Below are positions 39,271 through 48,016 of a DNA stretch of 64,000 bases, in pieces. The translations under genes were made by a program, and so were the position numbers. The stretch comes from Acidobacteria bacterium 28-1 (GTDB lineage: Bacteria > Acidobacteriota > Blastocatellia > Pyrinomonadales > Pyrinomonadaceae), in assembly GCA_002050365.1 (NCBI GenBank), contig MWYZ01000054.1, forward strand, positions 1 to 64,000. The letters run 5' to 3'. Every line of letters starts with the position of its first letter. The first letter of the stretch is position 1. Under the pieces are notes generated by a model. The model was given only the letters and a program-made list of their open reading frames with translations. It was not told the DNA's origin and ran no database searches.

Positions 39271-41679
39271 ATGTTACAAATCGGAAAAGCTGCCGTGCTG
39301 GGCGCGGGAACAATGGGAGCGGCGATCGCCGCACATCTTTCAAATGCCGGAATTCCAACTCTGCTGCTCGACATCGCGCCGAAAGAGTTGAGCGAAGACG
39401 AAACGAAAAAAGGTTTGCCGCTCGACGCGCCGCAGGTTCGTTACCGCATCGTTAATTCGTTGTTTGAGGCGGCAAAGAAGTTAAAGCCCGCGCCGTTTAT
39501 GCTCGGCGACAATGCAAATTTGATTTCTTTGGGGAATTTTGAAGATGATTTGCACAAAATCAAAGATTGCGATTTCGTCATCGAAGCCGTTGTTGAAAAT
39601 CTCGACATCAAACACAAACTTTTCGCCGAAGTCGAAAAGCATAAAAAAGACGGTGCGATTATCGCTTCCAACACGAGTGGCATTCCAATTGAATCAATCG
39701 CCGAGCCTTTTTCAGACGATTTCAAAAAGAATTTTCTCGGCATTCACTTTTTCAATCCGCCGCGTTATATGAAACTCGTTGAAGTGATTCCGACGAAAGA
39801 GACGAGCGGCGAAGTCGCCTGCGCGGTTTCCGGTTTTCTCAATGAAAGACTTGGCAAAGGCGTTGTTCCGGCGAAAGACCGTCCGAATTTTATCGCTAAT
39901 CGCATCGGCGTTTTTTCGATGATGGCAACCATCAAAGAGATGATTGACATGGGCTTGACTCCGACCGAAGTCGACCAAATTACGGGCAAGGCAATCGGAC
40001 ACGCCTCAAGCGCGACGTTTCGCACATCGGATTTAGTCGGCTTGGACGTAACGGCGCACGTCGTGGGCAATCTTTATCCAGCGATTCCCGACGACGAAGA
40101 CCGCGAAGTTTTTCAAACGCCCGAATTGATAAAGACTTTGATGGAAAAGAAAGTTTTGGGCGACAAAACAAAGGGCGGATTTTTCAAAAAATCAACGAAC
40201 GCCGAAGGCAAGCGCGAGATTTTAGAACTGGATTTAGAGACTTTTGAATACAAGCCGCAAACGAAAACAAAATTTCTCTCTTTAGATGCGGCGAAACAAA
40301 TCGAAGATTTGCCGAAGCGCATAAAAACTCTGGTTTGGGGCAAAGATAACGTCGGCGAATTTCTTTGGAAAACAACTTCACGCATTTCCCGTTACGCGGC
40401 AAACCGCATTCCTGAAATCGCTGACACGATTGTTGAAATTGACAACGCCATAAAATGGGGTTTCGGATGGGAAATCGGCGTTTTTGAAACGTGGGATGCA
40501 ATCGGCGTTCGTGAATCGGTCGAGCGAATGCGAGCCGAAAATCAGGCGATTCCCGCAAACGTCGAAAAGATGTTGGAACGCGGCGCGGAAACATTTTACA
40601 AATACGAAAACGGACAAAAATCATTTTTTGATTTTGCGACGAATGATTACAAACCAATTCCCGACCAACAAGGCATTATCTTTTTGAAATCGGTCAAGGA
40701 CCGCTCGGGCGTTATCAAGAAAAACGCGGGCGCATCCTTGATTGATATTGGCGACGGCGTAGCGTGTCTGGAGTTTCATTCAAAAATGAATTCCATCGGC
40801 GGCGATACAGTGCAGATGATGAACTACGCGATTGATGAAGTCGAGAAAAATCACATCGGTTTGGTAGTGGGCAATCAGGGCGGAAATTTCTCGGCGGGCG
40901 CGAACATTATGCTTCTTCTGCTTGCAGCGCAAGAGGAAGAATGGGACGACATCAATCAGATGATTCGCGCTCTGCAAAATGCGGTAATGCGCCTGCGCTA
41001 TTCGGCGAAACCGGTCGTGACTGCGCCTTATGGTTTAACTTTGGGCGGCGGCTGCGAAATTGCGATGCACGGCAACAAAGTCCGCGCGGCGGGCGAAACT
41101 TATATCGGTCTAGTCGAAGTCGGAGTCGGTTTGATTCCGGCGGGCGGCGGAACAAAAGAACTCACGATGCGGGCGATGGACGCGGCTAAAGCGACGCCCG
41201 ATGCTGACCCGCTCGCGTTTTTGAAAAAGACGTTTGAAACCATTGCGATGGGCAAAGTCGCAAGTTCGGCGCAGGAAGCGAGAAGCTGGGGAATTATTCG
41301 CCCGTCCGACGCGATTTCGATGAACGGCGATAGATTAATCGCTGATGCGAAACAGGAAGTTTTAGCTTTGGCGGAAACAGGCTATGTCTCACCCGTCGAG
41401 CGAACTGATATTTTAGCTCTGGGCGAGCAGGCGCAAGCCGCCATCAAACTCGCTCTGCATGTGATGAGAAGCGGCGGCTTCATCTCCGACCACGACCAGC
41501 TTATCGGCAAGAAGCTGGCGAAAATTATGAGCGGCGGCGATTTAAATCATCAAACCTTCGTGTCCGAAAGATATTTACTTGATTTAGAGCGTGAAGCTTT
41601 TTTATCTTTGTGCGGCGAGCGCAAAACGCAGGAACGTATCGCGGGAATGTTGAAAACGGGCAAGCCGTTGAGAAACTAA
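39271..41679 (+). CDS. 3-hydroxyacyl-CoA dehydrogenase / enoyl-CoA hydratase fusion (FadN/FadB-like)
   Basis: 802 residues. The N-terminal NAD-binding dehydrogenase part has AVLGAGTMGAAIAAHLSNAG, DFVIEAVVENLDIKHK and NTSGIPIESIA, with the dehydrogenase C-domain to about residue 430 (GIHFFNPPRYMKLVEVIPTK, DRPNFIANRIG). The crotonase part (about 490-720) has the oxyanion-hole segments NQGGNFSAGANI and PYGLTLGGGCEIAMHG. The order (dehydrogenase first) is that of Bacillus FadN. It performs steps two and three of fatty-acid beta-oxidation. Thiolase and acyl-CoA dehydrogenase genes lie 8-11 kb downstream on the same strand. Predicted control: the FadR-type operator upstream. Confidence 0.93.
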   Translation: MLQIGKAAVLGAGTMGAAIAAHLSNAGIPTLLLDIAPKELSEDETKKGLPLDAPQVRYRIVNSLFEAAKKLKPAPFMLGDNANLISLGNFEDDLHKIKDCDFVIEAVVENLDIKHKLFAEVEKHKKDGAIIASNTSGIPIESIAEPFSDDFKKNFLGIHFFNPPRYMKLVEVIPTKETSGEVACAVSGFLNERLGKGVVPAKDRPNFIANRIGVFSMMATIKEMIDMGLTPTEVDQITGKAIGHASSATFRTSDLVGLDVTAHVVGNLYPAIPDDEDREVFQTPELIKTLMEKKVLGDKTKGGFFKKSTNAEGKREILELDLETFEYKPQTKTKFLSLDAAKQIEDLPKRIKTLVWGKDNVGEFLWKTTSRISRYAANRIPEIADTIVEIDNAIKWGFGWEIGVFETWDAIGVRESVERMRAENQAIPANVEKMLERGAETFYKYENGQKSFFDFATNDYKPIPDQQGIIFLKSVKDRSGVIKKNAGASLIDIGDGVACLEFHSKMNSIGGDTVQMMNYAIDEVEKNHIGLVVGNQGGNFSAGANIMLLLLAAQEEEWDDINQMIRALQNAVMRLRYSAKPVVTAPYGLTLGGGCEIAMHGNKVRAAGETYIGLVEVGVGLIPAGGGTKELTMRAMDAAKATPDADPLAFLKKTFETIAMGKVASSAQEARSWGIIRPSDAISMNGDRLIADAKQEVLALAETGYVSPVERTDILALGEQAQAAIKLALHVMRSGGFISDHDQLIGKKLAKIMSGGDLNHQTFVSERYLLDLEREAFLSLCGERKTQERIAGMLKTGKPLRN

Positions 41680-41783
41680 AGAGAATTTAGTCACGAAGAT
41701 AACTCAAAGAAAAACCTTCGTGTTATCTTCGTAAAACGCGCGTGGTTATAATTCCAATAAAATTGATTTATCAAGGAGTAAAA

Positions 41784-41999
41784 ATGACCGTAACAGAACT
41801 TCTTCCAACTCTTAAAGCGTTGAATCATAAAGAAAAAATTCGTGCGATTCAATTTTTAGCAAACGAAGTAGCCAAAGAAGAAAATGTTGTGTTTGTCGAA
41901 AATCAAGAACACGAATTTATTTCGCAAACCAATTCTTTTGAAGCGAGCCGGGTTTTACAAAAATTATTGGACGAACGTAAAGCCGATGCAATCAAATAA
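41784..41999 (+). CDS. small hypothetical protein (71 aa) paired with a retropepsin-like gene
   Basis: Starts at the ATG after AAGGAGTAAAA (MTVTELLPTLKALNHKEKIR...). It is helical and acidic, with a tail SFEASRVLQKLLDERKADAIK. Its 3' end overlaps the next gene by 14 bases, so translation is probably coupled. Size and layout recall an antitoxin or chaperone partner, but no family can be named. Confidence 0.65.
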   Translation: MTVTELLPTLKALNHKEKIRAIQFLANEVAKEENVVFVENQEHEFISQTNSFEASRVLQKLLDERKADAIK

Positions 42000-42396
42000 G
42001 TTTCCATATTTACGAGTTTTACCTGAAAGACATTTGACTGAACCGATGCCGTACTTGCCGCTTACACTTGAGCGAAAAGGCAACATAAAAGAAGTTTTCG
42101 GACTTTTGGATTCGGGTTCTACCGTCAATGTCTTGCCTTACAACATCGGCTTAGAACTTGGAGCAATGTGGGAAGAGCAGCGAATTTCGTTAAATCTAAC
42201 GGGAAATTTGGCTAATTTTGAAGCCAGAGCCTTATTCGTAAATGCTCAAATACAAGACTTCCCATCGGTAGAACTGGCGTTTGCCTGGACAAAATCGGAA
42301 TATGCAACTTTGATTTTGGGACAAACAAATTTCTTTTCAGAATTTGATGTTTGTTTTTACCGTTCGCAAAACGAATTTGAGATAAAGGCGAGATAA
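41986..42396 (+). CDS. retropepsin-like aspartic protease domain protein
   Basis: 136 residues from the ATG at 41986. LERKGNIKEVFGLLDSGSTVNVLP contains the D-S-G-S catalytic triplet (single-copy, retropepsin type, active as dimer), followed by beta strands (VNAQIQDFPSVELAFAW) and an ILGQTNFFSEFDVCFY segment equivalent to the usual hLGRndFf motif. Cytosolic; no signal peptide. It is encoded with the small 71-aa protein, an arrangement seen for such stand-alone bacterial aspartic proteases. Substrate unknown. Confidence 0.78.
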   Translation: MQSNKFPYLRVLPERHLTEPMPYLPLTLERKGNIKEVFGLLDSGSTVNVLPYNIGLELGAMWEEQRISLNLTGNLANFEARALFVNAQIQDFPSVELAFAWTKSEYATLILGQTNFFSEFDVCFYRSQNEFEIKAR

Positions 42397-42409
42397 AAAT
42401 AATTTCAAC

Positions 42410-43210
42410 ATGACGATACAAACCGAAGAATCAAGAATTTCAATCGAGCAGCGCGGGCAGATTTTGCTTATCGGCTTAAACCGTCCCGCGAAACGCAACG
42501 CTTTTGACCGTCAGATGCTTGACGAATTAGCAGTGGCTTACGCGCAACTGGAAGATACCGAAGACGTGCGATGCGGCGTTTTGTATGCGGAAGGCGAGAT
42601 GTTCACCGCCGGATTAGACCTTGCCGCGCTTGCGCCGACCATTGCGGCGAGCGGTGAATTTACCTATCCCGAAAATTCGATTGACCCACTTAATTTATAC
42701 GGCGCACGGACGCGCACAAAGCCGCTGGTTGCCGCCGTGCAGGGAAAATGTTTGACCGTCGGCATCGAATTGCTGCTGGCAACCGACGTTCGCATCGCTT
42801 CCGCAAATGCGACGTTCGCGCAAATTGAAATTAAACGCGGAATTTTTCCGTTCGGGGGCGCAACCTTGCGTTTCCCGGAAATTGCGGGTTGGGGAAATGC
42901 GATGCGCTGGCTGCTCACGGGCGACGAATTTGATGCAACCGAAGCATTAAGAATCGGACTTGTGCAGGAAGTTGTCGCGCACGGAAAACAAATTGATAAA
43001 GCCATCGAAATCGCCGAAAGAATTTCCGCGCAAGCACCTTTAGGCGTGAAAGCGACAATTGAATCGGCAAGAAAATTACAGCGCGAAGGTTTCGACGCGG
43101 CGGTGCGGGATTTGATGCCGCAGGTTTTGAAATTATTCCGCACCGAAGACGCGCGGGAAGGCGTTCAATCTTTTATCGAACGGCGCGACGGAAATTTTTC
43201 GGGACGCTGA
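42410..43210 (+). CDS. enoyl-CoA hydratase/isomerase family protein (crotonase)
   Basis: A 266-residue crotonase-fold enzyme. First oxyanion-hole segment GEMFTAGLDLAALA; second QGKCLTVGIELLLATDVRIASANATFAQIE; GIFPFGGATLRFP follows. The Glu usually contributed after the G-G/E segment appears as IKRGIFPFGG, without the exact ExxxG-L-P pattern of true hydratases, so an isomerase or other acyl-CoA reaction is possible. It lies between the fadN-like gene and the other beta-oxidation genes on the same strand. Confidence 0.88.
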   Translation: MTIQTEESRISIEQRGQILLIGLNRPAKRNAFDRQMLDELAVAYAQLEDTEDVRCGVLYAEGEMFTAGLDLAALAPTIAASGEFTYPENSIDPLNLYGARTRTKPLVAAVQGKCLTVGIELLLATDVRIASANATFAQIEIKRGIFPFGGATLRFPEIAGWGNAMRWLLTGDEFDATEALRIGLVQEVVAHGKQIDKAIEIAERISAQAPLGVKATIESARKLQREGFDAAVRDLMPQVLKLFRTEDAREGVQSFIERRDGNFSGR

Positions 43211-43417
43211 TGTTTTAACGGCTTCATATAATTTAAGCGGCGGGCGCATTATCAATTTTTAATTATCAAATCACTATCATTCATTCGGGTAGAAACGGTT
43301 ACTTACTGCGCAATAATGGATAGTTGATAATTGATAATGCCGCTAGCGTCGCCTTGGAGTGTAAATTAACGGTTATAAAATTTGAAACGCGGCTAATTTT
43401 TGTTTGGAGGTTTTACT
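43211..43417. repeat. intergenic region with inverted repeat
   Basis: No gene. GCATTATCAATT (43247-43258) recurs inverted as AATTGATAATGC (43331-43342), with further partly complementary sequence inward (ATCACTATC, GATAGTTGAT). A MITE-like hairpin is likely. TTTGGAGGTTTTACT just before 43418 is the ribosome-binding site of the DinB gene. Confidence 0.45.
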
Positions 43418-43972
43418 GTGAACAATGAAATTTCAAAACTCGTTTCCGAACTCGAAGAAATTTCCGGGAGTGCAAAAAACACCTTCGGAGACTTGAACGG
43501 TGAACAAATAAACTGGAAACCGAGCGCGGACGGTTGGAGCGTCGGGCAATGCTTCGACCATTTGATAAAAGCTAATTTACTTTTCTTCCCCGAACTCGAA
43601 AAAATTGCGTCCGAGAAGCGCCAAAGTTCTTTTTTGGAAAATTATTCGCCGCTTAGTTCTTTTTTCGGAAATTTGCTGGTGAAATCTTTGCAAAAAGACG
43701 GGCGCAAATTCAAAGCACCGTCGCAGGCGATTGTGCCGCCGAGCGAAATTGACGCGCACATTGTCGAGCAGTTTGCCGCACATCAACGGGAAGTGATCGA
43801 ACAAGTTAAATCAACCGAAAAAGCCGATTGGCAGCGGACGATTATCACTTCGCCGTTTATGAAATTGATAACGTATAAACTCGCGGACGGTTTTCGCGTC
43901 GTCGTCGAACACGAGCGGCGGCATTTTCGCCAAGCCGAGCGAGTTTTGCAAGCGGACGGATTTCCGAAATGA
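43418..43972 (+). CDS. DinB family protein
   Basis: About 184 residues from a GTG start placed 8 bases after TGGAGG; an upstream TTG in the same frame lacks a ribosome-binding site. Four-helix DinB/YfiT-type fold with SADGWSVGQCFDHLIKANLLF (first metal His) and RVVVEHERRHFRQAERVL (HxxxH region). Such proteins are putative metal-dependent thiol transferases or hydrolases. Its stop overlaps the next ATG (ATGA). Confidence 0.82.
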   Translation: MNNEISKLVSELEEISGSAKNTFGDLNGEQINWKPSADGWSVGQCFDHLIKANLLFFPELEKIASEKRQSSFLENYSPLSSFFGNLLVKSLQKDGRKFKAPSQAIVPPSEIDAHIVEQFAAHQREVIEQVKSTEKADWQRTIITSPFMKLITYKLADGFRVVVEHERRHFRQAERVLQADGFPK

Positions 43973-44628
43973 AGTTGACAGAAAGTTCACAGAAAGTTGC
44001 AGATAGTTCCAGCGTTTCAAACTCTCCGAAACTATCTGCAACTGTCCGCAACTCTGAAAACTTTCGATGCGGCTGGGCGACGAACGATTTATCAATTTCT
44101 TATCACGACGCGGAATGGGGCGTTCCCGTGCGCGATGATAGAAAGCTGTTTGAATTTTTAATTCTCGAAGGCGCACAGGCGGGACTTAGCTGGGATACGA
44201 TTTTGCGGAAGCGCGAAAATTATCGGGTCGCGTTTGACGATTTCGACGCGGAAAAAATTGCCCTCTACAATGAGAAAAAATTCAGCGAGCTTTTAACGAA
44301 TGAAGGCATCGTCCGCAATCGTTTGAAAATCGCTTCGGCTGTTTCAAACGCGAAAAGTTATTTGAAAATCGCCGACGAGTTCGGCTCGTTCGATTCTTAT
44401 ATTTGGAGTTTTGTGGACGGCAAGCCGATTAAAAATGCTTGGCAAAGTTTGTCGGAAGTTCCCGCGAAAACTTCAGTTTCAGATGCGATGAGCAAAGGTT
44501 TGAAACGACGCGGTTTTAATTTTGTCGGCTCGACGATTATGTATGCGTTTATGCAGGCGACGGGAATGGTGAATGACCATCTGGTTTCGTGTTTTCGGTA
44601 TCGGCAAATTTCAGGACGCGTCTTATGA
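43969..44628 (+). CDS. tag: DNA-3-methyladenine glycosylase I
   Basis: Base-excision repair enzyme removing 3-methyladenine. The family begins at about residue 33 with RCGWATNDLSISYHDAEWGVP and shows FEFLILEGAQAGLSWDTILRKRENYR (catalytic region), NRLKIASAVSNAKS and FVGSTIMYAFMQATGMVNDH with the zinc-site His/Cys toward the end. The first 31 residues (KLTESSQKVADSSSVS...) are not part of the family and are encoded by an inverted repeat (AGTTGCAGATAGTT ... AACTATCTGCAACT, about 43996-44043). The ATG overlaps the DinB stop. Confidence 0.9.
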   Translation: MKLTESSQKVADSSSVSNSPKLSATVRNSENFRCGWATNDLSISYHDAEWGVPVRDDRKLFEFLILEGAQAGLSWDTILRKRENYRVAFDDFDAEKIALYNEKKFSELLTNEGIVRNRLKIASAVSNAKSYLKIADEFGSFDSYIWSFVDGKPIKNAWQSLSEVPAKTSVSDAMSKGLKRRGFNFVGSTIMYAFMQATGMVNDHLVSCFRYRQISGRVL

Positions 44629-44957
44629 AGCTGCGGCACATTTATTTTCTTCTTTTCGTTTTGGGAATAATACTTCCTTACTCGCAGTTTATACCTTGGT
44701 TTTTGAAAAACGGCTTGGATTTGGCATTGTTTTTCTCCGAGCTTTTTTCATCAAAAATCGGCGGTATGTTTGGAATGGATTTGTTCGTTTCGGCTGTGGT
44801 TCTTTTCGTTTTTACAGCGTTTGAAACCGCGAGATTGAAAATGCGCGGCATTTGGCTAATTTTAACGGCGGTCTTTTTGGCTACATTTTTGGCTGGTGTT
44901 TCATGCGGCTTTCCGCTTTTTCTTTATCTTAGACAAAAGCACATTGATAATTTATAG
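44625..44957 (+). CDS. DUF2834-like small membrane protein
   Basis: 110 residues from an ATG overlapping the tag stop (ATGA). Three membrane helices (IYFLLFVLGIILPYSQFIPWF; MDLFVSAVVLFVFTAF; IWLILTAVFLATFLAGVSCGFPLFLYL). The first, with LPYSQFIPWFLKNGLD, fits DUF2834. Inner membrane, function unknown. It is followed without a gap by the YbaK gene. Confidence 0.78.
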   Translation: MKLRHIYFLLFVLGIILPYSQFIPWFLKNGLDLALFFSELFSSKIGGMFGMDLFVSAVVLFVFTAFETARLKMRGIWLILTAVFLATFLAGVSCGFPLFLYLRQKHIDNL

Positions 44958-45440
44958 ATGGATTATCCAATTACGCCGGCGATTCGCGTTTTGCGCGAGC
45001 GGAAAATTGAATTTACGCCGCACATTTACCAATACGTCGAAAAAAGTGGAACGCGGCATTCGGCGGAAGTCTTAAAAGTTGACGAACACAGCGTTATCAA
45101 AACTTTGATATTTGAAACGAATGAGAAAAAGCCTTTGATTATTTTAATGCACGGCGACCTTCAAGTTTCGGCGAAAAATCTTGCGCGAATTTTAAATGTC
45201 AAAACGGTTGCGCCCGCCAATTCTGAAAAGGCGAATAAATTAACCGGTTATCTAGTCGGCGGCACGTCGCCGTTCGGCACGAAAACAAAGATGCCGATTT
45301 ACGCCGAAAAGACGATTTTCGATTTAGAAAAAATTTACATTAACGGCGGCAAGCGCGGATTTTTGATTGCGATTGAGCCGCAGGTGTTGCGTGGTGTTTT
45401 GGAAATCGAAGCGGTTGAGGTCAGACAAAATGTTGATTGA
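44958..45440 (+). CDS. ybaK: Cys-tRNA(Pro) deacylase (YbaK/EbsC family)
   Basis: 160-residue trans-editing enzyme that clears mischarged Cys-tRNA(Pro). The fold signature ITPAIRVLRERKIEFTPHIY, SVIKTLIFETNEKKPLIILMHGDLQVS, the GGTSPFGTKTKMP loop and FLIAIEP are all present. Cytosolic. Length is normal for the family. It overlaps the next gene by 11 bases. Confidence 0.92.
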   Translation: MDYPITPAIRVLRERKIEFTPHIYQYVEKSGTRHSAEVLKVDEHSVIKTLIFETNEKKPLIILMHGDLQVSAKNLARILNVKTVAPANSEKANKLTGYLVGGTSPFGTKTKMPIYAEKTIFDLEKIYINGGKRGFLIAIEPQVLRGVLEIEAVEVRQNVD

Positions 45441-45948
45441 TTTGTTTTTGCCCGAATACGATTTTACCGAAACGCACGACCTCAAAATTAGGGCGACGGC
45501 AGAAAACGTTTTTCGCGCTTTGAACGCGGTTGATTTGTGCGAATCGGCGGTGGTTCGCTGGCTGTTTCGACTGCGCGGGTTACCGACGCGAGGAATGACT
45601 TTGCGCGAGATGCAAAGGCTTCGGTTTGAAGTGTTGGGCGAAAGCGAAAATCGAGAACTCGTGCTCGGTTTGGCGGGAAGGTTTTGGACGATTAATGGTG
45701 ATTTGCGAAAAATCAATTCACAAAATTTTCGAGAATTTAACGAAAAAGGTTTTGCTAAAGCCGCCTGGAATTTTCTGCTTGACGAAGCGGAGGGCGAAAC
45801 TTGCCTTACAACCGAAACGCGCGTCAAGTGTCTTGACGCGGAAAGCCGAAAAAAATTTGGATTCTACTGGACTTTAATTCAGCCGTTCAGCGCTTTGATT
45901 AGAAAAGAAATTTTGAAAGCAATTAAACAAAGGGCGGAAAAGTTTTAG
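45430..45948 (+). CDS. hypothetical SRPBCC-like protein (172 aa)
   Basis: Starts at the ATG inside the end of ybaK (MLIDLFLPEYDFTETHDLKI). The layout (EYDFTETHDLKIRATAENVFRAL, a central FWTINGDL, GFAKAAWNFLLDEAEGETCLTTETRVKC, and FYWTLIQPFSALIRKEILKAIK) resembles START/SRPBCC-type ligand-binding proteins, with a final amphipathic helix. No function can be given. Confidence 0.65.
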   Translation: MLIDLFLPEYDFTETHDLKIRATAENVFRALNAVDLCESAVVRWLFRLRGLPTRGMTLREMQRLRFEVLGESENRELVLGLAGRFWTINGDLRKINSQNFREFNEKGFAKAAWNFLLDEAEGETCLTTETRVKCLDAESRKKFGFYWTLIQPFSALIRKEILKAIKQRAEKF

Positions 45949-46024
45949 CGAGTGTCAGAATAAAAACAATTGCAGGTTTGAACAAGGTTGCTGCGGCGAC
46001 GGAAGAAGGATAGATTGTCTGGCT

Positions 46025-47980
46025 ATGAAAACCGAAAATAATCACCATCAGAATCTGAATAAAATTTCGTTCGCGGGCTTGCTCGTCGCGCTCGGCATTG
46101 TGTTCGGCGACATCGGCACGTCGCCGCTTTATACTTTTTCGGCAATCGTCGGCGAGCGCGAGATTACCGAAACGCTCGCGCTCGGCGCATTGTCCGCCGT
46201 TTTCTGGACGCTGACGCTGCAAACGACGATTAAATACATCACCATTGTTCTGAGCGCGGACAACAACGGCGAAGGCGGCGTTTTCTCGCTCTACACGCTG
46301 ATTTACGAGAAAGCGGGCAAATGGATTATGTATCCGACGATTATCGGCGGCTCGTTTATCCTTGCCGAAGGCATTATCACGCCCCCGATTTCCGTTTCGT
46401 CAGCGGTCGAAGGTTTGCGTATTTACGCGCCGAATTTGCCGACCGTGCCGATTGTGCTTTTCATCTTGCTGCTGATTTTTTTTGCGCAGCAATTCGGCAC
46501 GCAGATTATCGGAAAATTTTTCGGTCCCGTAATGCTTCTCTGGTTCACATTTATCGGCGCCATCGGTTTGCTGTCACTGGCAACGGATTTTTCGATTTTG
46601 CAAGCGTTAAATCCCGTTTGGGTTTATCGTTTTCTGGTTGAATATCCGGGCGGTTTCTGGCTTTTGGGCGCGGTATTTTTATGCACGACGGGAGCGGAAG
46701 CGCTTTATTCGGATATGGGTCATGTCGGGCGCACGAATATTCGTTACAGTTGGATTTACGTCAAGATTTGTTTGATTTTGTCATACGCCGGACAGACCGC
46801 TTTTTTGATGCACCATCTCGGCTCGAAAATGGAAGGCGCGACTCCGTTTTATTCGATTGTGCCGCGAGCAATTTTGCCGCTTGCCATCGCCATCGCCACC
46901 GCCGCCGCGATTATCGCCAGTCAAGCCTTGATTTCCGGCGCGTTCACGCTTATCGGCGAAGCGATTCGGCTTCATTTCTGGTATCGGCAGAAAATAGTTT
47001 ATCCGACCGATTTTAAAGGTCAGCTTTATATTCCGCAGGTCAACTGGCTGCTGTTTGCCGGCTGCGTCGTCGTCGTGCTTTATTTTCACGAATCGAAATA
47101 TATGGAAGCCGCTTACGGTTTGTCCGTCACGCTGACGATGATGATGACGACGATTCTGCTGTCGGTTTATCTGCGTCAGAAAGGTTTTTCAAAAGTTGCG
47201 TCGTTTCTGGTTCCGGCTTTCTTTTTTGTGATTGAAACGGCGTTTCTCATCGCTAATTTGATTAAGTTTCCTCAAGGCGGCTGGATTACGATTCTCGGCG
47301 GACTCGTGCTGATTTCGATTATGTGGCTCTGGTATCAGGGCAGAACGCTGCGCCGCAGTTTAACGGTAATGGAAAAAACCGCGCCGTTTTTCGACACATT
47401 GCAAGAATTGAGTGATGATAAAACCCTGCCGCAATACGCGACGCACCTGGTTTATCTGACGGGTTCGGAAACGCCCGACAAACTCGAACAGGAAACGATG
47501 CGCTCAATTTTAGAGAAAACGCCGAAACGCGCCGACGTTTACTGGTTCGTCCACGTCAAAACCGACAACGAACCGTTCACGATGAAATACTGCGTCAAGA
47601 CGATTGCCAAAGAAGACGTTTATCATCTGACGTTCACGCTCGGCTTTCGCATCGAGACGCGCCTGAATTACTTTTTTAAACTCGCGCTCAAAGATATGCA
47701 GGCGAGCAGGGAAGTTGACATCACGAGCCGTCATCCGGCACTGGAGAAATACAATATTGACGGCGACATTCGCTTCGTGCTGCACAGTTCGTTTTTGAGC
47801 CACGAAAACGATTTGCCGTTCAAGCAGAATTTCATAATGCGCTCGTATTATTTCCTGCGTCGCTGGTTCAGCATCCGTGAAGACGCGGCTTACGGCTTAG
47901 ACGCGAGCAACGTCGAAATCGAACACGAGCCGATTGTCGTCGCCGTGCCGCAAGGTATGAAGCTGACGCGCGAGACATAA
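46025..47980 (+). CDS. kup: KUP/HAK/KT family potassium transporter
   Basis: A 651-residue inner-membrane K+/H+ symporter. The signature GIVFGDIGTSPLYTFSAIVG lies in TM1. About 12 membrane helices run to about residue 440, including the EGGVFSLYTLI and TTGAEALYSDMGHVG motifs. A cytosolic C-terminal domain follows (VYLTGSETPDKLEQETM, DVYWFVHVKTDNEPFTM), typical of the family. Low-affinity constitutive uptake is the usual role. Confidence 0.94.
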   Translation: MKTENNHHQNLNKISFAGLLVALGIVFGDIGTSPLYTFSAIVGEREITETLALGALSAVFWTLTLQTTIKYITIVLSADNNGEGGVFSLYTLIYEKAGKWIMYPTIIGGSFILAEGIITPPISVSSAVEGLRIYAPNLPTVPIVLFILLLIFFAQQFGTQIIGKFFGPVMLLWFTFIGAIGLLSLATDFSILQALNPVWVYRFLVEYPGGFWLLGAVFLCTTGAEALYSDMGHVGRTNIRYSWIYVKICLILSYAGQTAFLMHHLGSKMEGATPFYSIVPRAILPLAIAIATAAAIIASQALISGAFTLIGEAIRLHFWYRQKIVYPTDFKGQLYIPQVNWLLFAGCVVVVLYFHESKYMEAAYGLSVTLTMMMTTILLSVYLRQKGFSKVASFLVPAFFFVIETAFLIANLIKFPQGGWITILGGLVLISIMWLWYQGRTLRRSLTVMEKTAPFFDTLQELSDDKTLPQYATHLVYLTGSETPDKLEQETMRSILEKTPKRADVYWFVHVKTDNEPFTMKYCVKTIAKEDVYHLTFTLGFRIETRLNYFFKLALKDMQASREVDITSRHPALEKYNIDGDIRFVLHSSFLSHENDLPFKQNFIMRSYYFLRRWFSIREDAAYGLDASNVEIEHEPIVVAVPQGMKLTRET

Positions 47981-48016
47981 TTTGCATCTAAAAATCAGAA
48001 TTTTTGTTTTCTAAAA

